64,000 nt of DNA from Algoriphagus ratkowskyi (GTDB lineage Bacteria; Bacteroidota; Bacteroidia; Cytophagales; Cyclobacteriaceae), in contig NZ_MSSV01000001.1 of NCBI RefSeq assembly GCF_002150505.1, positions 372,001 to 436,000 of the forward strand, in the 5' to 3' direction. Each line of letters starts with the position of its first letter. The first letter of the stretch is position 1. Below, piece after piece: positions 44,697 to 51,952 of this stretch. Under the pieces are notes generated by a model. It saw only the letters and a list, made by a program, of their open reading frames with translations. It made no database searches and was not told the origin of the DNA. A program made the translations under genes and the position numbers.

Positions 44697-45728
44697 TTAA
44701 AACACTATTCCGAAAGTGATTGGGTTAAGTTCAGGGCCTTTGCCTTCTTGAAAGAGCTCGTTTAGATCATAGGTAGTGAAGAATGTTACTCTGCCTATTC
44801 CAAGTTCTCCTCGGATACCATACCTGAAATTCTGAAGGTAAAGTCCAGTATCCTGCTTGTCTTTGCTACGATTAGATCCATCTAATTCACGGTAAACATA
44901 TTTGGATTGCCCACCAAGTCTGTATCCTGCATAAGGTCCTGCTGCAAGCCTTACTCCCTGGCGGCCATTGTCATTCATTTTGCCAAAGTCTAGCTCAAGA
45001 AGCGTCATTGCAGTAAGATAGGAAGCAGAAATTTTACTTTTAGATCCGTCCACATCTAGTCGCTGAATAAAGTCGATAGTGTCATCTCCTTTCACAGCTT
45101 GGAAGTCTCTGTTTTCAAATTTGAAGTTGTAGAACTGGAAACCTAACCCAAAATTCCAGTAGAATCCTTTCGAAATGCGTTGCGATGCCATGAAGTTTAG
45201 TCCAACTTCCCAGCTACCCCAGCCTTTTACAGCATAAGGCTTGTCTGAAGTAGGGAACTTGCCATCCTCTAAGTAATTGTTAACTCCCAAGTCGAGATTA
45301 AAATACGTTATGAATGGAGGGTCACTGTTTTTTTTCACACCTGGTTCAAAGCGAACCTTCGTATTTTCTCCAGTCTCGTCCACCAATAATCGCATATTTC
45401 CGATATAGACTTCTGTTTCGGCTCCATCCTCTGTCACTTTCACGACTTGCTTGGAAGATCCATCCTTTCTCTTGATTTCTACGATTGTGGTTTCTCCACT
45501 TTCTTCATTTTCTTCCAAATCAAGCTCGCGGATAATCTGATTGATGTTCATCAGTTTTAGCTTTTCAAAGTCTTCTTTGCTGTCTACCAGGATCACGATT
45601 CGTCCGGATTTCCCGAATTCTATCACTACACTATCGCTTGCGACTTTATGGTCTGGAGATGGCATGGAACTGGCGTATCCCAGTTGCACGATCGCCATCA
45701 TACTAAATAATAATAGGTATTTTTTCAT
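44697..45728 (-). CDS. Outer-membrane beta-barrel protein (paralogue 2)
   Basis: Signal peptide (YLLLFSMMAIVQLGYAS). Residues 30-140 are an acidic periplasmic region (KLMNINQIIRELDLEENEESGE, TTIVEIKRKDGSSKQVV) absent from paralogue 1. The C-terminal 200 residues form a barrel similar to paralogue 1 and end in PITFGIVF. The 175-base gap to paralogue 1 could hold an extra promoter, but none was recognised. Located downstream of the anti-sigma-like gene. Confidence 0.82.
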   Translation of the reverse strand: MKKYLLLFSMMAIVQLGYASSMPSPDHKVASDSVVIEFGKSGRIVILVDSKEDFEKLKLMNINQIIRELDLEENEESGETTIVEIKRKDGSSKQVVKVTEDGAETEVYIGNMRLLVDETGENTKVRFEPGVKKNSDPPFITYFNLDLGVNNYLEDGKFPTSDKPYAVKGWGSWEVGLNFMASQRISKGFYWNFGLGFQFYNFKFENRDFQAVKGDDTIDFIQRLDVDGSKSKISASYLTAMTLLELDFGKMNDNGRQGVRLAAGPYAGYRLGGQSKYVYRELDGSNRSKDKQDTGLYLQNFRYGIRGELGIGRVTFFTTYDLNELFQEGKGPELNPITFGIVF

Positions 45729-45760
45729 CTTAAATTTCGATTAATGGGAGTTTGAGAGTG

Positions 45761-46561
45761 TTAATCCTCGGACTTTGGCTTTCGTGTGGTGATACTGGCG
45801 AAGAGGTTGTTTTTTGCATCCTGCAGGTCTGCAAATCCCTGGTCCACTTTACCGAGTAATTCCTCTACTTCAGTTACTGTCTTGCCGATACCGGCTAGTA
45901 GGTTTTTTTCTTTTGTCTCTTCTTTAAGTCCACTAGAATAGATTTTAACGGTGTAAGTAGGTTCTGTTTCAAGAGGCTTATTGTCTACTGCTATAGCTTT
46001 TTCTAATTCTAAAGGAGGCAGAGCTACCTGGGTGGAAAGAGGCATCTCTATCGGGATCGTTGGAATTTGTTGTGTTACAACTTTTACTGGATCCGATTCC
46101 TCTTTTTGCTCATTTAATGCAACCAGATTTTGAGGAGTTTTGGGCTGAGCTTTTTGAGTTTTGAGAAAAGTGTCAGCAGGTTTAGCGCTCGGTTGAGTAA
46201 TAGTTGGTTTAGTTTTCAATTCCTCAGCCAACTGCTGATTTTCTTCTTCTAGTTGTGTTTTTACCGTTTCTATATGCGTACTATTTTCTGTCTGTGCTGG
46301 ATTTTCCGGGATTGTTTCAGTTTGATTATCAGAAAGGAGTGGCTTGCCAACAGGCACATCTCCTTCTCGCAACATCAAGTAGCCTATAGTGAATACGATT
46401 GTCAGTGAAGCCGCCGCCGCCCACCAAATTCCTTTGTAGGATTTAGATTTTTGCGGTAACTGAGATTCCAATCTTTCCCATGCGAGCGCGCTTGGTTTTG
46501 CTGTATGGTTTTCTAGTTTTTCTTTGAAAAACTGATCCAGATTATTTTTCTTCTTAGCCAT
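45761..46561 (-). CDS. Anti-sigma-factor-like membrane protein
   Basis: The ATG at 46561, overlapping the sigma gene end by 8 bases, is preferred over an upstream start. A short cytoplasmic N-terminus (MAKKKNNLDQFFKEKLENH ... AWERLESQLP) of about 45 residues is followed by one helix (GIWWAAAASLTIVFTIGYLML) and a low-complexity Gln/Glu/Pro/Thr periplasmic domain. It lacks a zinc motif. The position and topology suggest regulation of the adjacent ECF sigma factor. Confidence 0.75.
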   Translation of the reverse strand: MAKKKNNLDQFFKEKLENHTAKPSALAWERLESQLPQKSKSYKGIWWAAAASLTIVFTIGYLMLREGDVPVGKPLLSDNQTETIPENPAQTENSTHIETVKTQLEEENQQLAEELKTKPTITQPSAKPADTFLKTQKAQPKTPQNLVALNEQKEESDPVKVVTQQIPTIPIEMPLSTQVALPPLELEKAIAVDNKPLETEPTYTVKIYSSGLKEETKEKNLLAGIGKTVTEVEELLGKVDQGFADLQDAKNNLFASITTRKPKSED

Positions 46562-47123
46562 TATTTGTCCTTTCTTTAGGTGTTTGACTGGCAATTTTTT
46601 CTTTCAATGTGTTCCTAGCCCGATTAAGTTGGGATTTGGAGGTGCTTTCGCTGATTCCCAGAAGCTCACCAATTTCCTGGTGTGAGAAACCTTCGATTGC
46701 GAAAAGGTTGAAAACGGTTCGATACCCCACTGGGAGGCTAGCTACCATTCTCAGTAAATCTTCAGTTTCCATGTGATTGAGCTCATAATTGTGATCCTGA
46801 TACTCAGTCTCATTTTCCATGTTGATCTCCATCATGAGGTGACGGTGACTTCTCAGCGTCATGAGAGCTTGTGTGACGATGATCCGTTTCATCCAGCCTT
46901 CGAAACTTCCTTTAGACTGAAACTGAGGTAGTTTTTCGAAGATTTTCATGAAGCCTTCGATCATCACATCTTCCGCATGTTCCCGATCTTTTAGGTATCG
47001 GATGCAGATGGCCAAAAATTTTCCCGAATATTGATCATACAAGTGGCGCTGCGCCATTCTGTCTCCTTGAAGACATCCTTGTAATAATCCTGATTCGGTT
47101 GAAAAATTGACTCTGCTGAACAT
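46554..47123 (-). CDS. RNA polymerase ECF sigma factor
   Basis: Region 2 (LYDQYSGKFLAICIRYLKDREHAEDVMIEGFMKIFEKLPQF) and region 4 (LPVGYRTVFNLFAIEGFSHQEIGELLGISESTSKSQLNRAR) are complete; the protein has 189 residues, normal for ECF factors. It starts the operon followed by anti-sigma-like, two barrel and DUF4097 genes, which is a common layout for envelope stress or surface-structure control in Bacteroidota. A candidate self-controlled promoter lies just upstream. Confidence 0.95.
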   Translation of the reverse strand: MFSRVNFSTESGLLQGCLQGDRMAQRHLYDQYSGKFLAICIRYLKDREHAEDVMIEGFMKIFEKLPQFQSKGSFEGWMKRIIVTQALMTLRSHRHLMMEINMENETEYQDHNYELNHMETEDLLRMVASLPVGYRTVFNLFAIEGFSHQEIGELLGISESTSKSQLNRARNTLKEKIASQTPKERTNNG

Positions 47124-47142
47124 TTGATATAGCTTTCAATTA

Positions 47143-47173
47143 GGTAGATGCCCGTATTGAAAAAATGGTTGCG
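47143..47173 (-). promoter_or_regulatory. Candidate ECF-type promoter of the sigma operon
   Basis: On the minus strand GCAACC (plus 47167-47172) and GGCATCTACC (plus 47143-47152) are 14 bases apart, 20 bases upstream of the sigma gene. The layout resembles AAC / CGTCT-type ECF promoters, suggesting autoregulation. Confidence 0.35.
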
Positions 47174-47441
47174 TGGGTAAGTGAAAAAAAGTTAATATTT
47201 TTTGATTATTGAACTGTTTAAAGCGAGTTGTAATCGTAATTACCTTAAAATAAGGATTTTACAACTTATATAAAGATCACGTTTTTTATGACTTAATATT
47301 GTGTCGAATTTAAGGATTAATGAAATGGTTTCTTGAATATGGATATCCAGATTTATATCAGTGTACAATTTTCTTCGCTTCAGTTTTAACAAACTCTATT
47401 CTTTTTCTTTAAAAAATCCGGTGGATTGAAACAATTCATAA

Positions 47442-47821
47442 CCCTCGGCAAAGCCGGGGGCATAGAAAAACGTCAGAAGACAAAGCCCCGAAAGGGTGTT
47501 AATGTATTATGTCACGCCCTTTCAGGGCTCTAGAATAGGTAAGATCTCCTATACCCTGCACTTCGTACAGGGCTATGAATGGTTAGGCTCCTTCGGAGCT
47601 TGTCCGCCGACAGACGAGCTTGCCGAGGCCATTCGTTAAATATCATTCTAATGGCATCCTATTCACATATGAGAGTGACACTTTGAAAATTCAGGCTTAA
47701 GAAAAACAAATATGGTAAGTGATATTCTCCTTTATTCCGCTCTTTCAGAGCTTTTAGATGATTCGCTATCTTAATTACCCAGCCCTTCAGACTGGGCTAA
47801 GTTATTCTGGGCTTGCAGCCC
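47442..47821. repeat. Palindrome-rich extragenic cluster without a transposase
   Basis: The 844-base gap between the sigma gene and the lipoprotein gene has no gene. At 47442-47821 lie at least seven hairpins: CCCTCGGC..GCCGGGGG (47442-47460); a 46-base inverted repeat with GAAAGGG/CCCTTTC arms (47484-47529); CCCTG..CAGGG (47554-47572); GCTCCTTCGGAGC (47587-47599); GCTCTTTCAGAGC (47739-47751); CCCAG..CTGGG (47778-47798); GGGCTTGCAGCCC (47809-47821). Loops TTC and TGC recur. The family differs from the unit at 50034. Confidence 0.7.
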
Positions 47822-47896
47822 TTTATAGCCAATAACTAGAAATAATTTATGCCCTTTGTGAAATACTCCATGACCACAATGGTTAGGTGTTTTCAT

Positions 47897-47940
47897 AAAA
47901 AAAAATCTCCGCCTGATCAAATTTATTGTCATGCGGAGAC
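47897..47940 (-). terminator. Intrinsic terminator of the lipoprotein gene
   Basis: Minus-strand stem TCTCCGC with GCGGAGA, 20-base loop, followed by nine T residues; 28 bases past the lipoprotein stop. Confidence 0.8.
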
Positions 47941-47967
47941 CTAAAATTAGTACTCGATTTTCTCAAA

Positions 47968-48435
47968 TTAGAAAGCCGCCTTATAATTCACTATGATATC
48001 CAGCAAAGTCCACTCACCATCTTTCACAGTGACAGGCTGTATGTTCCCATCCCCATCGAATATGCTTGCGAAAAGACCGCCTTCTTCGACTGTAAGAACA
48101 GAATATCTACCAGGACTAAGGCTGACTGTATATTGCCCGTTTTCGTCAGATTGAATCTCGGTTATTGGTTTGGCAGCGACAGATTTGAAAAGACCATTTT
48201 CTAAATTCACATCAGAGATTTTCATCAATGGATAGATGCGTACAGTTCTTATCACGGGTTCGCCTACCGTTGCTTTCTTGCTCTTCTTTCCTTCCTGAAC
48301 TATCATAGGCATCTGATTGCCTTCGAGCCATGTGACTTGACCGACCACGCCTTGGCCTTCTGGCTGATATGGAGCGCATTGAAAAAGGATTAATGCAAAA
48401 GATGATGCGAATAGGAGTTTGACTAGTTTGTTCAT
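47968..48435 (-). CDS. Carboxypeptidase-regulatory-like domain lipoprotein
   Basis: A 155-residue protein with a lipobox (LFQC, Cys20) and a small beta domain. The segment SDENGQYTVSLSPGRYSVLTVEEGG matches the carboxypeptidase regulatory-like beta-sandwich found at the start of many Bacteroidota surface proteins. Located after the metallo-beta-lactamase gene on the same strand with a 47-base gap. No enzymatic motif is present. Confidence 0.8.
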   Translation of the reverse strand: MNKLVKLLFASSFALILFQCAPYQPEGQGVVGQVTWLEGNQMPMIVQEGKKSKKATVGEPVIRTVRIYPLMKISDVNLENGLFKSVAAKPITEIQSDENGQYTVSLSPGRYSVLTVEEGGLFASIFDGDGNIQPVTVKDGEWTLLDIIVNYKAAF

Positions 48436-48482
48436 GAATAGATAGTTTAATGATAATTTGAGCAGGGTAATAGGCTAGCTCA

Positions 48483-49883
48483 TCAGATTCCTTCAAACAG
48501 AATAAATGATTCCAAATAATTCGGGATGACGGCATTCCAGCCTAATTCATCCTTAAGCTTTTGCGCTAGCACTCCAGCACTTTTTTCTTCGCCATGGATG
48601 ATAAAAGCAAGCTTTGGCTTCACATTAAATCCTTCTGCCCATTCTATCAATTCATTTTGATCTGCGTGTGCTGAAAGACCTTGTACACTGTAAATTTTGG
48701 CTTTTACATCTACCTGTTGACCATAGATATTCACCATTGGTTCACCATTAACTAGCCTTCTTCCTCGAGTTCCTTCGGCTTGATATCCTACAAAAACAAC
48801 CCCATTCCTTTCATTTGGTAAATGGTGAAATAGATGATGTAGCACACGCCCACCTGTAGCCATACCGCTGGCAGAGATGATGATGGCCTTACCTTTAAGA
48901 TCATTTAATGTTCGGGATTGCTCCTGCTTACGAAAGTAATGAAGCTGAGAATGCTGAAAGGGATGCTGATCGGTATCGTCCAATACTGCGATAAGCTGGT
49001 GATCTTGGTGGAATTCCTTGTATAATTTAGACACGTTGATTGCCATAGGGGAATCCAGATAAATTGGCACATTTGGAATTTTTCCTTTTTTCACCAATTG
49101 ATATAAATAGTACATAACGAGCTGTGTACGGCCCACTGCAAAAGCTGGGATGATCACTAGACCATCTCTGTCAAATACGTCATTAATGGCTTTGGCGAGT
49201 TCTTCTTCAGGTTTTATGGTATTGGCAACACGATCTCCATAGGTGGATTCGATCCACACGACATCAGCCTCAGGGATTAAGGTGGGAGGGAATAGAAGAG
49301 GATCATGGTATCTACCCAAATCACCTGAGAATACTAATTTCTTACTTTGGGAATCTCCCTTGATTACGATCTTTGCGATAGCTGCTCCTAAAATATGCCC
49401 TGCATAGTAATAGGTGACTTCTACAGCAGGGTGAATGAAAAATGGTTTTTTGAAATCCTGAGAAACTAAAAGCGGGAATACAGCTTCAGCATCTTCGACA
49501 GTATAAAGTGGTTCAGGATTTTCATGTTTGGAGTAGCCTTTCTTTTTGGCGTATTCAGCTTCTTCCTCTTGAAGCTTTCCTGAGTCCAGAAGTAAGATTT
49601 TCGTTAGTTCGGCAGTCACCGCAGTACAATAGATGGGTCCTTTAAAGCCATCTTTGACAAGTTTTGGCAGATAACCGATATGATCCATGTGTGCGTGGGT
49701 GAGCACAATTGCTTCCATTTCGGTAGGAGGCATTGGGAATTTGTCCCAGTTTCTTCGGCGTAGTTCTTTTCTGCCTTGAAAGAGACCGCAATCTACCAGG
49801 AATTCAAAATCCCCCAGATCTAATAAATATCGTGATCCAGTGACTGTGCCCGCACCACCTAAAAACTTTACCGTAACATCCAT
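48483..49883 (-). CDS. MBL-fold beta-CASP ribonuclease-type metallohydrolase
   Basis: Metallo-beta-lactamase motif THAHMDHIGYLP, then AGHILGAAIAK, SGDLGRYHDPLL, a beta-CASP domain with ISASGMATGGRVLHHL, and the RNA-specificity end GLSAHADQNELIEWA plus IHGEEKSA. The length (466) and motif order match the RNA-processing beta-CASP family. It probably cleaves RNA in the cytosol. The gene precedes the lipoprotein on the minus strand. Confidence 0.93.
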   Translation of the reverse strand: MDVTVKFLGGAGTVTGSRYLLDLGDFEFLVDCGLFQGRKELRRRNWDKFPMPPTEMEAIVLTHAHMDHIGYLPKLVKDGFKGPIYCTAVTAELTKILLLDSGKLQEEEAEYAKKKGYSKHENPEPLYTVEDAEAVFPLLVSQDFKKPFFIHPAVEVTYYYAGHILGAAIAKIVIKGDSQSKKLVFSGDLGRYHDPLLFPPTLIPEADVVWIESTYGDRVANTIKPEEELAKAINDVFDRDGLVIIPAFAVGRTQLVMYYLYQLVKKGKIPNVPIYLDSPMAINVSKLYKEFHQDHQLIAVLDDTDQHPFQHSQLHYFRKQEQSRTLNDLKGKAIIISASGMATGGRVLHHLFHHLPNERNGVVFVGYQAEGTRGRRLVNGEPMVNIYGQQVDVKAKIYSVQGLSAHADQNELIEWAEGFNVKPKLAFIIHGEEKSAGVLAQKLKDELGWNAVIPNYLESFILFEGI

Positions 49884-50033
49884 ATTCTTTTTGGTTTAAA
49901 TCAAAAGATACAAAAGGTTCATCGATTGAGGTTTTTCAAGGCAGATTGAAATGAATGATTTTTATCATGGTATGATCAAAATGCCTGATTGATAAGTGAA
50001 TGGGTTGAGTCAAATGTATGATTATGAATCATT

Positions 50034-50322
50034 GATCGTGCCGTTGGCACTCTATAAATATGAAAAAACTATCAAACCCAGAATTGCATTCTGGGCTTTT
50101 ATTGGCCTTGCCGTTGGCAAGGGTGCTCCTATATATAATAGATCAATAATTTAAAGTGGTAGCATAATAAATCCAAAACAACCGAAATCGCATGATAACA
50201 TTGTCTTACAGGGAATGCTTTTTTGCCAAGTTCAAAACCCATATCAGCCCCGAATACAGCGCAGCGAAATTCGGGGTTTTAGATCCACAAGTTTGATTTA
50301 CCAGAGTGCCAAGGGCACGATC
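50034..50322. repeat. Compound palindromic unit 1 (289 bp)
   Basis: Six hairpins in mirror order: A GATC-GTGCC-GTT-GGCAC (50034-50050), B CCCAGAAT..ATTCTGGG (50077-50095), C CCTTGCC-GTT-GGCAAGG (50106-50122), D TTTTGCC..CAAAA, degenerate (50221-50237), E CCCCGAAT..ATTCGGGG (50248-50276) and F GTGCC-AAG-GGCAC-GATC (50306-50322). A and F are inverted copies of each other with GATC at both outer ends; C and D also mirror each other. Confidence 0.85.
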
Positions 50323-50435
50323 CTCCTTCATATCAATTCGATCTCTATAAAAGCAAAGTTTTTCAGCAAAACAGAACAAAGTTTTCGGGCAGAGGTAAAT
50401 TGAAGATTGGTTAAGATTCCGCAAACGTGATTTTT
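50323..50435. repeat. Spacer repeat, copy 1
   Basis: 113 bases, nearly identical to 51441-51553. It contains TCATATCAATTCGATC and a segment rich in A between units. Together with a unit it makes a 402-base period. Confidence 0.8.
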
Positions 50436-50651
50436 GATCGTGCCGTTGGCAAGGGTACTCCTATATAATAGATCAATAATTTAAAGTGGTAGCATAATAA
50501 ATCATATACAATCCGAAATCACATGATAACATAGGCTTACATGGAATGCTTTTTTGCCAAGGGCAAAACCCATATCAGCCCCGAATACAGCGCAGCGAAA
50601 TTCGGGGTTTTAGATGCAAGTTTGATTTACCAGAGTGCCAAGGGCACGATC
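50436..50651. repeat. Compound palindromic unit 2, internally deleted (216 bp)
   Basis: It starts with GATCGTGCCGTTGGCAAGGG, a fusion of the left half of hairpin A and the right half of hairpin C, so A, B and C collapsed to one. The loss agrees with recombination between the shared TGCCGTTGGCA of A and C. The rest (intact D, E and F) matches unit 1. Confidence 0.8.
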
Positions 50652-50673
50652 AATAATATATTACCAATCTAAT

Positions 50674-51120
50674 TCAGTCCCATACATATTTTGTGTCGTA
50701 ATCAATTCCATACTCTTCCAAAAACTTGATGTATTCTTCTTGAAATGACATATGCTGATGATGTATTTCCTGATTTTGAATATACTTTTTGACAATTTCT
50801 AATTTTGATTGACTGACTGAAAATGCACCATATCCTTTTTGCCAATGGAATTCTTTTGGTCCAATTTCAGTCATTTTATTAGAACTCGGAATTTTAACCT
50901 TCTGAATCATATCTGCAATTGTCAAGGTCCGAGGGAGTGTACACAACCAATGGAGGTGATCAGGATTTATATAAATTTCTTCTGTGTAAATGCCAAGATT
51001 GAAAGCTACCGAAACTAGGTAGGCTTCAAGGGTTGGTTTGTTCTTCGGGGATACAAATGGTGTTCTATCCTTTGTAGAAAAAATAACATGTAAATATACT
51101 TTTGCGAGGGACTGTGGCAT
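50674..51120 (-). CDS. tnpA: IS200-like / REP-associated tyrosine transposase (RAYT)
   Basis: A 148-residue HUH-type transposase: start HVIFSTKDRTPF, the HUH pair His55 and His57 in NPDHLHWL, and the catalytic tyrosine Tyr113 in VKKYIQNQEIHHQHMSF, preceded by FHWQKGYGAFSVS, which marks the RAYT/IS200-like subgroup. It lies between compound palindromic units 2 and 3, with 22 and 31 bases of unique flank. RAYTs process palindromes of this general kind elsewhere; here the partnership is inferred from position. Confidence 0.92.
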   Translation of the reverse strand: MPQSLAKVYLHVIFSTKDRTPFVSPKNKPTLEAYLVSVAFNLGIYTEEIYINPDHLHWLCTLPRTLTIADMIQKVKIPSSNKMTEIGPKEFHWQKGYGAFSVSQSKLEIVKKYIQNQEIHHQHMSFQEEYIKFLEEYGIDYDTKYVWD

Positions 51121-51151
51121 GATCGTAAATATTATGGTTTAAAAAAACATG

Positions 51152-51440
51152 GATCGTGCCGTTGGCACTCTATAAATATAAGAAAACCGATTAAACCCAG
51201 AATTGCATTCTGGGCTTTTATTGGCCTTGCCGTTGGCAAGGGTTCGAATATTATTTATCTCGCTATTAAAAATTGGTGGTTTAAAAAAAACCAATAAAAA
51301 CAGGAATTGTATGAAAATAAGGATGTCGTTCGACGACCTTTTGCCAAGGGCAAAACCCATATTAGCCCCGAATACAGCGCAGCGAAATTCGGGGTTTTAG
51401 ATGCACAAGTTTGATTTACCAGAGTGCCAAGGGCACGATC
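51152..51440. repeat. Compound palindromic unit 3 with replaced core (289 bp)
   Basis: Outer hairpins A, B, C, D, E and F are as in unit 1, but the core between C and D is unrelated to that of units 1, 2 and 4. The total length is nonetheless again 289 bases. D is intact (TTTTGCCAAGGGCAAAA). Confidence 0.85.
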
Positions 51441-51553
51441 CCTTCATATCAATTCGATCTTTATAAAAGGAAAGTTTTTCAGCAAAACAGAACAAAGTTT
51501 TCCGGCAGAGGTAAATTGAAGATTGGTCAAGATTCCGCAAATGTTAAAATATG
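51441..51553. repeat. Spacer repeat, copy 2
   Basis: Same length as copy 1 (113 bases) and nearly the same sequence, between units 3 and 4. This gives the same 402-base period on both sides of the transposase. Confidence 0.8.
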
Positions 51554-51840
51554 GATCGTGCCGTTGGCACTCTATAAATATAAGAAAACCGAACAAACCC
51601 AGAATTGCATTCTGGGCTTTTATAGGCCTTGCCGTTAGTAAGAATGCTCCTATTTATAATAGATCAATAATTTAAAATGGTAGGAAAATAGTTTTAATAC
51701 TTTCCGAAATTTCTTGATGACATGGCCTTACATAGAATGCTCTTTTGCCAAGGGCAAAACCAATTAGCCCCGAATACAGCGCAGCGAAATTCGGGGTTTT
51801 GGATGTAAGTTTGATTTACCAAAGTGCCAAGGGCACGATC
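51554..51840. repeat. Compound palindromic unit 4 (287 bp)
   Basis: Order as in unit 1; hairpin C is degenerate (TTGCCGTTAGTAAG), while D, E and F are intact. The core resembles that of units 1 and 2. The unit ends in GTGCCAAGGGCACGATC at 51824-51840. Confidence 0.8.
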
Positions 51841-51906
51841 CATACTGCAAGAGTATTCCCCCAAGTATTATATAAAAGTAGTTTCACCACGGAGTCATAC
51901 TAGTGA

Positions 51907-51940
51907 GAAAAAAATAGAGGCAACCTTTCGGATGCCTCTT
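51907..51940 (-). terminator. Intrinsic terminator of the PspC gene
   Basis: Minus-strand stem AGAGGCA with TGCCTCT (further CC/GG pairing inside) and a T-run; 13 bases past the PspC stop. Confidence 0.8.
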
Positions 51941-51952
51941 AAACTGGTTTAC

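Noticed and set aside
50674-51120. Complete IS200 insertion sequence
   Set aside because: The ORF is of the REP-associated type and its flanks are genomic repeat units, not the usual short subterminal IS200 ends; no insertion boundary could be set.
51411-51638. Reading frames across units and spacers
   Set aside because: They run through the palindromic repeats and recur in each copy for that reason; no sign of coding selection.
50034-51840. CRISPR array
   Set aside because: Four long units of about 289 bases with near-identical spacers are not short repeats with unique spacers, and no cas gene is present.
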